The notes under the pieces are model-generated. The model ran no database searches. It was not told where the DNA came from and saw nothing but the letters and a program-made list of their open reading frames with translations. From contig JAGBYV010000165.1 of assembly GCA_017628595.1 (NCBI GenBank), positions 1 through 6,986 of the forward strand: 6,986 bases of DNA, in the 5' to 3' direction. Numbering within the stretch: position 1 is the first letter of the stretch; each line of letters begins with the position of its first letter. Made by a program: the position numbers and the translations under genes. Of this stretch, positions 1 to 5,553 are shown piece after piece. The DNA is from Alistipes sp. GTDB lineage: Bacteria; Bacteroidota; Bacteroidia; Bacteroidales; Rikenellaceae.

Positions 1-488
1 ATGTAGTCGTTGCCATCCTCCTGCACTGCATCGGGCAGATAATCCTCCACGCCGAACATCTTGTGCTGCGAAGGGCCATAGATGTCGGCATCCAGAACAC
101 CCACGCGGTAACCCATATTGCGAAGCGTGAGGGCGAGGTTGGCCGTTACGGTTGATTTACCTACGCCGCCCTTACCCGAGGCTACGGCGATGATCTTGCC
201 CACCTTCACAGTGGTGCTCTCGCGCTTGGGCTGTGGCGGGCGGGGTGTGCCCTCCTTCATAACGACGGTGATGTTACCCTCGGCTGCGGGATAGGCCTCC
301 TGCAGAGTCTTCTCCACAAGGTTGCGGATGCGTACGGCAAAGGGGTCGCGTGCCTTCTGAAAGCAAAGCACGATGGTTATCTTATCCTCGCGGGCCGAAA
401 GCTGCTCCACCACGCCGCTTGCGACGATGTCCTGCTGCGTCTCGGGATGCACGATGCCGGAGAGGAGTTTTCGTATCTGTTGTTCCAT
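1..488 (-). CDS. Mrp/ApbC (NBP35-like) iron-sulfur cluster carrier ATPase, N-terminal part (cut by window edge)
   Basis: This P-loop NTPase of the Mrp/ApbC/NBP35 group is known to bind and transfer Fe-S clusters to apo-proteins in the cytoplasm. The gene starts at the ATG 488-486 ([16 protein letters not shown]) and 162 complete codons are visible before the left edge. Residues 1 to about 80 look like the MIP18/DUF59 domain often fused to the N-terminus of bacterial Mrp proteins. A basic, proline-rich linker follows (about 80-93). Residues 103-113 ([11 protein letters not shown]) form the deviant Walker A motif with the signature lysine, and residues 133-140 (DADIYGPS) match the family's switch region. 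The C-terminal half, with the CxxC cluster-binding motif expected in the family, lies outside the window. The start fits the usual N-terminus of Bacteroidota Mrp proteins, and no in-frame upstream ATG precedes the nearest stop. Family assignment is secure; the actual client proteins are unknown. Confidence 0.95.
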   Translation of the reverse strand, partial: MEQQIRKLLSGIVHPETQQDIVASGVVEQLSAREDKITIVLCFQKARDPFAVRIRNLVEKTLQEAYPAAEGNITVVMKEGTPRPPQPKRESTTVKVGKIIAVASGKGGVGKSTVTANLALTLRNMGYRVGVLDADIYGPSQHKMFGVEDYLPDAVQEDGNDY

Positions 489-510
489 AATTTTTGTTGT
501 TATTGATAAG

Positions 511-549
511 CAAAGATAGCAAAAATATAGCAAAAGTATAGGCTACCAA
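511..549 (-). promoter_or_regulatory. Candidate promoter region of the Mrp gene with repeated TAnnTTTG boxes
   Basis: On the minus strand three matches to the Bacteroidota -7 consensus TAnnTTTG occur in close succession: TACTTTTG (538-531), TATTTTTG (527-520) and TATCTTTG (518-511). A TTG at 549-547 lies 19 bases upstream of the middle box, a suitable -33 distance. It sits inside the inverted repeat at 539-568. The match rests on consensus only, and A/T-rich sequence makes chance hits likely, so which box is used is open. Confidence 0.45.
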
Positions 550-568
550 CTGAAAAGTTAGTAGCCTA
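539..568. repeat. Inverted repeat / hairpin upstream of the Mrp gene
   Basis: The arms TAGGCTAC (539-546) and GTAGCCTA (561-568) are perfectly complementary. The inner arms AACT (548-551) and AGTT (556-559) continue the stem after one C/A mismatch, around a GAAA loop (552-555). No clear T-tract follows on the plus strand. On the minus strand a moderately T-rich stretch follows. It overlaps the candidate -33 position of the Mrp promoter, so it could be an operator-like dyad, or the last part of the terminator for the upstream EEP gene. The sequence alone does not decide. Confidence 0.6.
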
Positions 569-637
569 CATAGCATTGTGGAAAAATACTCTACTATACT
601 CCTTCCCACTCTGCAACCTTCGGAGCGGAGCGACCAA

Positions 638-660
638 AGCCCCTGCCTGAGGCGGGGGTT
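638..660. terminator. GC-rich hairpin downstream of the EEP lipoprotein operon
   Basis: The arms 638-647 and 651-660 pair over about 10 positions with two G-T wobbles (at T644 and G639) around a 3-base TGA loop. The core is a CCCC/GGGG stem. The hairpin lies about 55 bases past the stop codon of the leftward EEP gene, a plausible place for a transcription end. No long T-run follows on the minus strand, so a classical intrinsic terminator is not clear. It may instead be an mRNA-stabilising hairpin or part of a dispersed GC-rich palindromic element. Confidence 0.45.
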
Positions 661-669
661 GGGGGTGGG

Positions 670-705
670 TCAGATTTGCAACTGCGGCCTGTGGCCGCAA
701 TCTGA
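670..705. repeat. Nested palindrome just after the EEP lipoprotein gene
   Basis: Outer arms TCAGAT (670-675) and ATCTGA (700-705) enclose a perfect inner hairpin, TGCGGCC (683-689) with GGCCGCA (693-699) around a TGT loop. Seven bases (676-682) are unpaired on the left side. The structure starts about 10 bases past the stop codon of the leftward EEP gene and probably acts at its mRNA 3' end. With the hairpin at 638-660 it forms a roughly 70-base GC-rich block that contrasts with the A/T-rich sequence at 489-600. Confidence 0.55.
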
Positions 706-714
706 GGCGTAGAT

Positions 715-1545
715 TTAGAAAGTTGCAGTCATTACAACGGGGTAGTGATCCGAGATAAAGGGAGCACCATAATCCTTGTCGCGCAACACCTTGAACGAGT
801 GAGCCTCGGCACCACGGAAGAAGATGTGGTCGATAACCGAGTCAGCCTTACCCCAGCCGTTGAACGTACCACGACGGTCGGTCTCGGGAGCTACCTCGCG
901 AGCATCCAGCATCTCGGCATTCAGGGGCTCGAAGATGGGATCCGATGTTACGGCGTTGAAGTCGGCTGTAAGGAATGCGGGCATACCTACGGGAACGATC
1001 TCAGCGAAGCGGCGGCAGATCAGAGCCAGACCCTCGCGCTGTGCCACCTTACCTACGTGGTCGAGGTGAGTGTTGATGTATGCGAACTCCTTGCCTGTAT
1101 CCTTCATACGCAGCTTGGTCCAGGTGCAAGAGCGCTTGCACGCAGCGTCCCAACCCATCGAGGGCTCCTCGGGAGTCTCTGAGAGCCAGAAGGTACCACC
1201 GTCCAGCAGCTCTACCTGCTCCTTCAGATAGAAAACAGTCATATGCTCACCCTCAGATACGCCGTCCTCGCGGCCTACGCCGATGTGACCATATTCGGGC
1301 AGGTTCTCCACCAGGTACTGCATCTGCTCGGGCTTAGCCTCCTGCAGACCAAAGATAGTGGGCTTCTCGTCGCGGATCATAGCGACTGAGGCGTGCTTGC
1401 GCAAGTCCCACTTGTTCTCGCCATCACTCTCAACGTTCACACGTACGTTATAAGAGATGACCTTAATGTCGTTCTTCTTCTCGGCACATGAGGTAACACC
1501 CAGCGCTACCACTGCCGTCAGGGCAAATAACAGAATCTTTTTCAT
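715..1545 (-). CDS. Exported lipoprotein of the endonuclease/exonuclease/phosphatase (EEP) family, copy 1
   Basis: This 276-residue protein has a type II signal peptide: lysines 2-3, a hydrophobic stretch 4-16, and a lipobox-like VTSC ending at Cys20. The residues after Cys20 (AEKKND) are not the acidic surface-export signal seen in many Bacteroidota lipoproteins, so a periplasm-facing location is my inference. The rest is one EEP (DNase I-like, metal-dependent phosphoesterase) domain. Its active-site motifs are all present: YN at 32-33, QEA with Glu69, NTHLDH with His160, TADFN with Asp195 and Asn197, IDHIF with Asp239, and SDHYPV with Asp266/His267. A Cys136-x3-Cys140 pair is shared with the neighbouring paralogue. 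The start is 26 bases past the stop of that paralogue (1572-2426), so the two are very likely co-transcribed, and this gene is last in the operon. Family members cleave nucleic acids, sphingomyelin, inositol phosphates or other phosphoesters. The substrate here cannot be read from the sequence. Confidence 0.9.
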   Translation of the reverse strand: MKKILLFALTAVVALGVTSCAEKKNDIKVISYNVRVNVESDGENKWDLRKHASVAMIRDEKPTIFGLQEAKPEQMQYLVENLPEYGHIGVGREDGVSEGEHMTVFYLKEQVELLDGGTFWLSETPEEPSMGWDAACKRSCTWTKLRMKDTGKEFAYINTHLDHVGKVAQREGLALICRRFAEIVPVGMPAFLTADFNAVTSDPIFEPLNAEMLDAREVAPETDRRGTFNGWGKADSVIDHIFFRGAEAHSFKVLRDKDYGAPFISDHYPVVMTATF

Positions 1546-1571
1546 TTTTATTTGGTTTTAGATATTGTATT

Positions 1572-2426
1572 TTAAAATCTTACGTCGGCCACCACGGGGT
1601 AGTGATCCGAGATGTAGGGCGCGCCATAGTTCTTGTCGCACAACACCTTGAAGCGATCCACCTCCACGCCTCGACAGAAGATATGGTCGATAACACTTGA
1701 TGCCTTGCCCCAGCCGTTGAACGTACCACGGCGGTCGCTCTCTGCGGCCTCTTCGCGGGCATCCTTCATAACGACCTTCAGGGGAGCATAAATCTCGCTG
1801 TCGGTTGTAGAGTTAAAGTCGCCCGTAAGCAGCAGGGGCGTACCCTCGGGTATGAGCTCCTTGATTCGATTCACTATAAGTACGATGCTCTGCTCCCGGG
1901 CCTGCTCTCCACGATGGTCGAGGTGGGTATTCAGCATCGCAAAGGGCTTGCCTGTGGCCTTGTCGCGCATCAGCGCCCACGTGCAGGTGCGGTAGCATAC
2001 GGCATCCCAGCCCATGGACACCTCATCGGGGGTCTGCGAGAGCCAGAACGTTCCCCAATCCTCCAGTTCGACTGCCTCCTTTAAGTAAAATATCGCCATA
2101 TGCTCGCCAGCGCTCTTGCCATCGTCGCGGCCTACGCCAACGTAGCCATACTCGGGCAGGTTTTCATCCAGGAACTGCAGCTGCGGCGCCAGAGCCTCCT
2201 GTACTCCCATCACCGCAGGGCGCTCCTCGCGCACCATATTGATCGATGCTGCGCGGCGCCAGTCCCAATGGTTCTCGCCATCGGTTTCGCGCTCGCCCGT
2301 GTAGCGCACGTTGTACGACATAACACGCAATCCGCTCTCTCCGCCCTCGGCCTTATGCTTGGGCGAGCAGGCTGCAGATATGAGTATCAGGCAGCAGGTA
2401 ACGATATGTAATGCGTGGCGTAACAT
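1572..2426 (-). CDS. Exported lipoprotein of the endonuclease/exonuclease/phosphatase (EEP) family, copy 2
   Basis: This 284-residue protein is a tandem paralogue of the EEP gene at 715-1545. By hand alignment about 146 of 236 ungapped residues match (roughly 60%), from Asp49 to the C-terminus. The N-terminus has a hydrophobic segment (about 5-19) and Cys20 in ISAAC, a weaker lipobox (Ser at -3) but still likely a lipoprotein signal. Catalytic motifs are intact: YN 38-39, QEA with Glu77, NTHLDH with His168, TGDFN with Asp203 and Asn205, IDHIF with Asp247, SDHYPV with Asp274/His275. The C-x3-C pair is Cys144/Cys148. The strongly conserved block DRRGTFNGWGKA (231-242) precedes the IDHIF motif. 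The ATG at 2426-2424 directly abuts the folE stop TAG (2429-2427), which implies co-transcription and probably translational coupling. The product acts outside the cytoplasm while FolE is cytoplasmic, so a shared reaction is unlikely. Exact substrate unknown. Confidence 0.9.
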   Translation of the reverse strand: MLRHALHIVTCCLILISAACSPKHKAEGGESGLRVMSYNVRYTGERETDGENHWDWRRAASINMVREERPAVMGVQEALAPQLQFLDENLPEYGYVGVGRDDGKSAGEHMAIFYLKEAVELEDWGTFWLSQTPDEVSMGWDAVCYRTCTWALMRDKATGKPFAMLNTHLDHRGEQAREQSIVLIVNRIKELIPEGTPLLLTGDFNSTTDSEIYAPLKVVMKDAREEAAESDRRGTFNGWGKASSVIDHIFCRGVEVDRFKVLCDKNYGAPYISDHYPVVADVRF

Positions 2427-3071
2427 CTATCGGTATTTGTTGCTGATCAGCGTAAGGAACTCCTCGCGTGTGCGGGTGTCCTTGAGGAATACACCAGTAA
2501 AGGCCGATGTGGTAGTTGCCGATCCCAGCTTCTCCACACCACGCATCTGCATGCACATATGGCTCGCCTCGATAACAACGGCCACACCTATGGGGTTCAG
2601 AGCCTGCTGTATGCAGTCACGAATCTGCACCGTCAGGCGCTCCTGCACCTGCAGGCGGCGGGCAAAGCACTCCACCACGCGGGCAATCTTCGACAGACCG
2701 GTGATCTTGCCGTTGGGGATGTAGGCAACGTGTGCCTTACCCACAAAGGGCATCATATGGTGCTCGCACATCGAAAACAGTTCAATATCCTTTACCAATA
2801 CCATCTGCTGATACTCCTCGGTAAAGATTGCCGAGTTGATGATCTCGATAGGATCCTGCGTATAGCCCTTCGTCACGAATGACATAGCTTTCGCTACGCG
2901 CTCGGGAGTCTTTATGAGTCCCTCACGCTGGGGGTCCTCACCCAGCAGAGCGAGAATTTCACGGTAGTGGTATGCAAGTTTTTCTATGCGGTCGGCGTCG
3001 TAACGCTCTTCGCGAATGTAATTCTGTTCCATATACGAGGCAAAGTTACTCATTGTTTGGCTATTTTGCAA
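2427..3071 (-). CDS. folE: GTP cyclohydrolase I
   Basis: The enzyme converts GTP to 7,8-dihydroneopterin triphosphate and formate, the first step of tetrahydrofolate synthesis and also the entry to the queuosine pathway through QueD. It is cytoplasmic and forms a homodecamer in known members. The 214-residue length is normal. The zinc ligands are Cys102, His105 (in SMCEHH) and Cys173 (in HMCMQMRG). Catalytic His104 and His171 are present, as are the GLSKIAR segment (125-131) and the QERLT segment with Glu144. The N-terminus is ambiguous: Met1 (3071), Met7 (3053) and Met14 (3032) are all possible starts. The conserved part begins only around residue 25, so the longest reading is given. It is the first gene of a leftward operon with two EEP lipoproteins; its TAG stop directly abuts the next ATG. 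I found no convincing TTTG/TAnnTTTG promoter on the minus strand upstream. Confidence 0.97.
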   Translation of the reverse strand: MQNSQTMSNFASYMEQNYIREERYDADRIEKLAYHYREILALLGEDPQREGLIKTPERVAKAMSFVTKGYTQDPIEIINSAIFTEEYQQMVLVKDIELFSMCEHHMMPFVGKAHVAYIPNGKITGLSKIARVVECFARRLQVQERLTVQIRDCIQQALNPIGVAVVIEASHMCMQMRGVEKLGSATTTSAFTGVFLKDTRTREEFLTLISNKYR

Positions 3072-3158
3072 TGCTACCGTAGAAAATGTGGCTCCACCCG
3101 ATGTTAATAAATATAACTATGGTGCGGTTTGTTTTTCCCTCTGTTTTGTCGAAAGTGT

Positions 3159-3173
3159 ATTACAATTTGTAAT
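3159..3173. promoter_or_regulatory. 15-bp palindrome, possible operator, in the folE-kbl divergent spacer
   Basis: The perfect 7-base arms ATTACAA and TTGTAAT flank a single central T. The site lies about 30 bases upstream of the -33 region of the kbl promoter and about 90 bases upstream of folE. Lrp/AsnC-family regulators typically bind 15-bp A/T-rich dyads, and the kbl operon itself encodes such a regulator, so autoregulation is a reasonable but untested inference. The rest of the 216-base spacer is A/T-rich without other recognisable features apart from the kbl promoter. Confidence 0.4.
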
Positions 3174-3201
3174 CAAAAGCCGAAAAAAGTGGCAAAAACT
3201 G

Positions 3202-3232
3202 TTGTTTGTGTTGATAATGTTTAGTAATTTTG
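3202..3232 (+). promoter_or_regulatory. Probable kbl-lrp promoter (Bacteroidota type)
   Basis: TAATTTTG at 3225-3232 matches the -7 consensus TAnnTTTG exactly. Upstream, TTG at 3202-3204 lies 20 bases away, and TTTG at 3205-3208 lies 16 bases away; the former has the more usual spacing for the -33 element. Transcription would start near 3239, leaving an A/T-rich leader of about 50 bases before the ATG at 3288. Confidence 0.65.
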
Positions 3233-3287
3233 TTGAAAATTGTAAGTAAACGACAAGAGTGAATTAAAAATATAAAATCAAAAAACT

Positions 3288-4475
3288 ATGTACGGAAAGA
3301 TTAAAGAGTATCTCCAGCAGGAGCTGGATGCCATCAAGGCCGCTGGCCTTTACAAGACTGAGCGCATAATCGAGTCACCTCAGCGTGCCGAGATCGATGT
3401 GGCGGGTAAGAAGGTTTTGAACTTCTGCGCCAACAACTACCTCGGTCTGTCGGACAATCCCCGTCTTATCGAGGCGGCAAAGAAGGCTATGGACGAGCGT
3501 GGCTTCGGTATGTCGTCAGTTCGTTTCATCTGCGGCTGCCAGGATATGCACAAGGAGCTGGAGAAGGCTATCGCCGACTACTTCGGCACCGAGGATACCA
3601 TCCTCTACGCTGCCTGCTTCGATGCCAATGGTGGTGTGTTCGAGCCTCTCTTGACCGAGCAGGATGCCATCATCTCTGACGCCCTGAACCACGCCTCAAT
3701 CATCGACGGTGTGCGTCTTTGCAAGGCTGTGCGTTACCGCTACGCCAATGCCGATATGGCTGAGCTGGAGGATTGTCTGAAACGTGCACAGGCACAGCGC
3801 TTCCGCATCATCGTAACCGACGGTGTATTCTCTATGGACGGCAACGCCGCACCGCTGGACGAGATCTGCGCCCTGGCCGAGAAGTACGATGCACTCGTAA
3901 TGGTGGATGAGTGTCACTCGGCAGGTGTGCTGGGTGCAACAGGTCGCGGTATTACCGAGCTTTATAACCTGCGTGGTCAGGTGGATATCCTCACCGGTAC
4001 ACTGGGTAAGGCCTTTGGTGGTGCTGTGGGTGGCTTCACTACAGGTCGCAAGGAGATTATCGATATGCTGCGTCAGCGTTCACGCCCCTATCTGTTCTCT
4101 AACTCTCTGCCCCCCGCAGTAGTAGGTGCAGGTATCGAGATGTTCCGTATGCTGGAGGAGAGTGACGAGTTGCACGACCGTCTGGCTGCCAACGTTGAGC
4201 ACTTCCGCACCAAGATGATCGCCGCTGGCTTCGACATCAAGCCTACGCAGTCGGCTATCTGCGCTGTGATGTTGTACGACGCAAAGCTCTCGCAGGACTT
4301 CGCTGCCAAGTTGCAGGATGAGGGCGTATTCGTTACGGGCTTCTACTACCCCGTAGTGCCCAAGGGTCAGGCTCGTATCCGCGTGCAGGTGTCGGCAGGC
4401 CACACAACCGAGCAGCTCGATCGTTGCGTTGAGGCCTTCGTGAAGATTGGTAAGGAGTTGGGAGTATTGAAATAA
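3288..4475 (+). CDS. kbl: 2-amino-3-ketobutyrate CoA ligase (glycine C-acetyltransferase)
   Basis: This cytoplasmic PLP enzyme of the alpha-oxoamine synthase family reversibly converts 2-amino-3-ketobutyrate plus CoA to glycine and acetyl-CoA, the second step of threonine breakdown after threonine dehydrogenase. The length of 395 residues is close to the E. coli enzyme. Key residues are visible: the Schiff-base lysine Lys241 in TGTLGKAFGG, His135 in DALNHASIIDG (stacks on PLP), TDGVFSMDG (177-185), and VDECHS with Asp207 and His210. The N-terminus (GLYKTERIIESPQ) and CFDANGG (110-116) favour Kbl over the related serine palmitoyltransferase and AONS (BioF). No threonine dehydrogenase gene is in the window. 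The upstream leader is A-rich, without a Shine-Dalgarno site, as usual in this phylum. An Lrp-type regulator follows after 18 bases, probably in the same transcript. Confidence 0.95.
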   Translation: MYGKIKEYLQQELDAIKAAGLYKTERIIESPQRAEIDVAGKKVLNFCANNYLGLSDNPRLIEAAKKAMDERGFGMSSVRFICGCQDMHKELEKAIADYFGTEDTILYAACFDANGGVFEPLLTEQDAIISDALNHASIIDGVRLCKAVRYRYANADMAELEDCLKRAQAQRFRIIVTDGVFSMDGNAAPLDEICALAEKYDALVMVDECHSAGVLGATGRGITELYNLRGQVDILTGTLGKAFGGAVGGFTTGRKEIIDMLRQRSRPYLFSNSLPPAVVGAGIEMFRMLEESDELHDRLAANVEHFRTKMIAAGFDIKPTQSAICAVMLYDAKLSQDFAAKLQDEGVFVTGFYYPVVPKGQARIRVQVSAGHTTEQLDRCVEAFVKIGKELGVLK

Positions 4476-4493
4476 TAAAGCGAGAGAGTAACT

Positions 4494-4964
4494 ATGGCAA
4501 AGACTACATTGGACGCAACGGATAAGAAAATCCTGCGTTTTCTGATCAAGAATGCCCGTACACCCTTCCTGGAGATTGCTCGCGAGTGCGGCATCTCGGG
4601 TGCGGCCATTCACCAGCGCATCAAGAAGCTGGAGGATATGGGAGTGATTCAGGGCAGCCGCCTTGTTGTAGCACCCAAGTCGCTCGGCTTTGATGTGTGT
4701 GCATTCATCTCAATTCGCGTGAGCGATATCACCCGCCAGCAGGATACTGTCGAGCAGCTGAAGGGCATCCCCGAGATTGTTGAGTGCCACTACATCACCG
4801 GTGCCTACAACCTGATGGTTAAACTCTACTGCATCGACAACGAGCACCTGATGCGTACCATCTTCGACAAGATTCTCCACGTTCCCGGAGTGTCGAATAC
4901 GCAGACCTATATGTCGCTCAATGAGTCGTTCCAGCGCGAGATCTATGTAGATTGCCTGGAGTAA
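4494..4964 (+). CDS. Lrp/AsnC-family transcriptional regulator
   Basis: This 156-residue protein has the standard Lrp/AsnC layout. The N-terminal winged helix-turn-helix is at about residues 5-60, with LDATDKKILRFLIKNAR opening the domain and a recognition-helix region around GISGAAIHQRIKKLEDMGVI. The C-terminal RAM ligand-binding and oligomerisation domain (about 65-150) contains the GAYNLMVK turn (103-110), where amino-acid effectors bind in characterised members. It is encoded 18 bases after kbl and upstream of a strong terminator, so kbl and this gene form a two-gene unit. That context suggests it senses an amino acid such as threonine, glycine or leucine and controls kbl and itself; this is inference. 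The 15-bp palindrome at 3159-3173 is a candidate target. Confidence 0.93.
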   Translation: MAKTTLDATDKKILRFLIKNARTPFLEIARECGISGAAIHQRIKKLEDMGVIQGSRLVVAPKSLGFDVCAFISIRVSDITRQQDTVEQLKGIPEIVECHYITGAYNLMVKLYCIDNEHLMRTIFDKILHVPGVSNTQTYMSLNESFQREIYVDCLE

Positions 4965-5000
4965 CAGAGCTCACAAACAGAGCAAAATAGATTTTTTAAT

Positions 5001-5043
5001 AAAAGAGGTTGCCTGACCTGCGGTTAGACAGCCTCTTTTTTTT
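5001..5043 (+). terminator. Strong intrinsic terminator after the kbl-lrp operon
   Basis: An 18-base arm (5001-5018) pairs with 5022-5039 around a 3-base TGC loop, with a single C/A mismatch and two G-T wobbles. Eight T residues follow the CCTC (5036-5043). It begins 36 bases past the stop of the Lrp-type gene. The A-rich left arm also gives a T-rich tail on the minus strand, so it could stop transcription in both directions. Confidence 0.92.
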
Positions 5044-5072
5044 GCACAAGAGCGATAAAAAACGTATTTTTG
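5041..5072 (+). promoter_or_regulatory. Probable queD-polA promoter (Bacteroidota type)
   Basis: TTTG at 5041-5044 and TATTTTTG at 5065-5072 match the -33 and -7 consensus exactly, with a 20-base spacer. The -33 box shares its T residues with the T-tract of the preceding terminator. Transcription would start near 5079, only about 15 bases before the queD ATG at 5094, so the leader is too short for a riboswitch. Confidence 0.75.
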
Positions 5073-5093
5073 TAAGTAACAAGATTGTAAATT

Positions 5094-5546
5094 ATGGCAA
5101 CTATTCGACTTACCAAGGAGTTTTCTTTCGAGGCGGCCCATTCGCTTGAGGGCTACGATGGTGCGTGCCGCGAGATTCACGGCCACTCATACCGTCTCTT
5201 CGTTACGATCAAGGGCGAGCCCTCGACCGATGAGTGCGATCCCAAGCAGGGAATGGTTATGGACTTCGGTCTATTGAAGCGCATCGTGGGCGAGCAGATC
5301 ATATCGCAGTTCGACCACGCGTTTATTGTGCGCCGCACCGAGCAGGGCGAGCAACTGCGTTGTCTGCTCGATGGCCTCTACTCCAACATTGTGATGGTCG
5401 ATTACCAGCCCACGTGTGAGAATATGCTCTCGGACTTTGCCGAGCGACTGCTCGAGTCGCTGCCCGACGAGGTGGAGCTCTACTCGCTGCGTCTGCACGA
5501 GACGGCATCGTCGTATGCCGAGTGGTATGCCTCGGATAATTTGTAA
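5094..5546 (+). CDS. queD: 6-carboxy-5,6,7,8-tetrahydropterin synthase (QueD / PTPS family)
   Basis: The enzyme turns 7,8-dihydroneopterin triphosphate, the FolE product, into 6-carboxytetrahydropterin, the first committed step toward preQ0 and queuosine. It is cytoplasmic and zinc-dependent. In the 150-residue protein the zinc ligands are His16 (EAAHSL), His29 and His31 (IHGHSY). Catalytic Cys25 sits four residues before His29, as in E. coli QueD, and Asp74-His75 (FDHAF) completes the catalytic group. PTCEN (106-110) and Glu136 (LHET) are the pterin-binding positions. The catalytic Cys spacing favours QueD over the mammalian-type pyruvoyl-tetrahydropterin synthase role, although the superfamily includes both. 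The start follows its promoter closely, and polA begins 7 bases after the stop, so the two genes are very likely co-transcribed. queE and queC are not in the window. Confidence 0.93.
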   Translation: MATIRLTKEFSFEAAHSLEGYDGACREIHGHSYRLFVTIKGEPSTDECDPKQGMVMDFGLLKRIVGEQIISQFDHAFIVRRTEQGEQLRCLLDGLYSNIVMVDYQPTCENMLSDFAERLLESLPDEVELYSLRLHETASSYAEWYASDNL

Positions 5547-5553
5547 ACTTCCT

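Noticed and set aside
382..609. 75-codon minus-strand frame overlapping the start of the Mrp gene
   Set aside because: It is out of frame with the Mrp protein; its first half is intergenic and its second half a shifted reading of Mrp codons. I also checked for a frameshift at the Mrp start: the Mrp frame reads cleanly from 488.
745..1182. 145-codon open frame on the plus strand, antisense to the EEP gene 715-1545
   Set aside because: It lies wholly inside a gene with clear family motifs, has no domain resemblance, and is explained by the GC-rich codon pattern of the real frame.
3072..3287. Folate or glycine riboswitch in the folE-kbl spacer
   Set aside because: The spacer is A/T-rich, with only a short palindrome and promoter-like boxes and no multi-stem structure that I can recognise.
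3288..4475. Serine palmitoyltransferase, which would pair with sphingomyelinase-like EEP enzymes
   Set aside because: The N-terminal GLYKTERIIESPQ and the CFDANGG segment match Kbl, and the Lrp-type neighbour fits amino-acid catabolism rather than sphingolipid synthesis.
4080..4613. 177-codon open frame on the minus strand across the kbl-lrp junction
   Set aside because: Both genes beneath it are unmistakable, and the frame spans their junction with no recognisable content.
5044..5093. preQ1 riboswitch upstream of queD
   Set aside because: The predicted leader is only about 15 bases, and the spacer has no C-rich loop or pseudoknot pairing.
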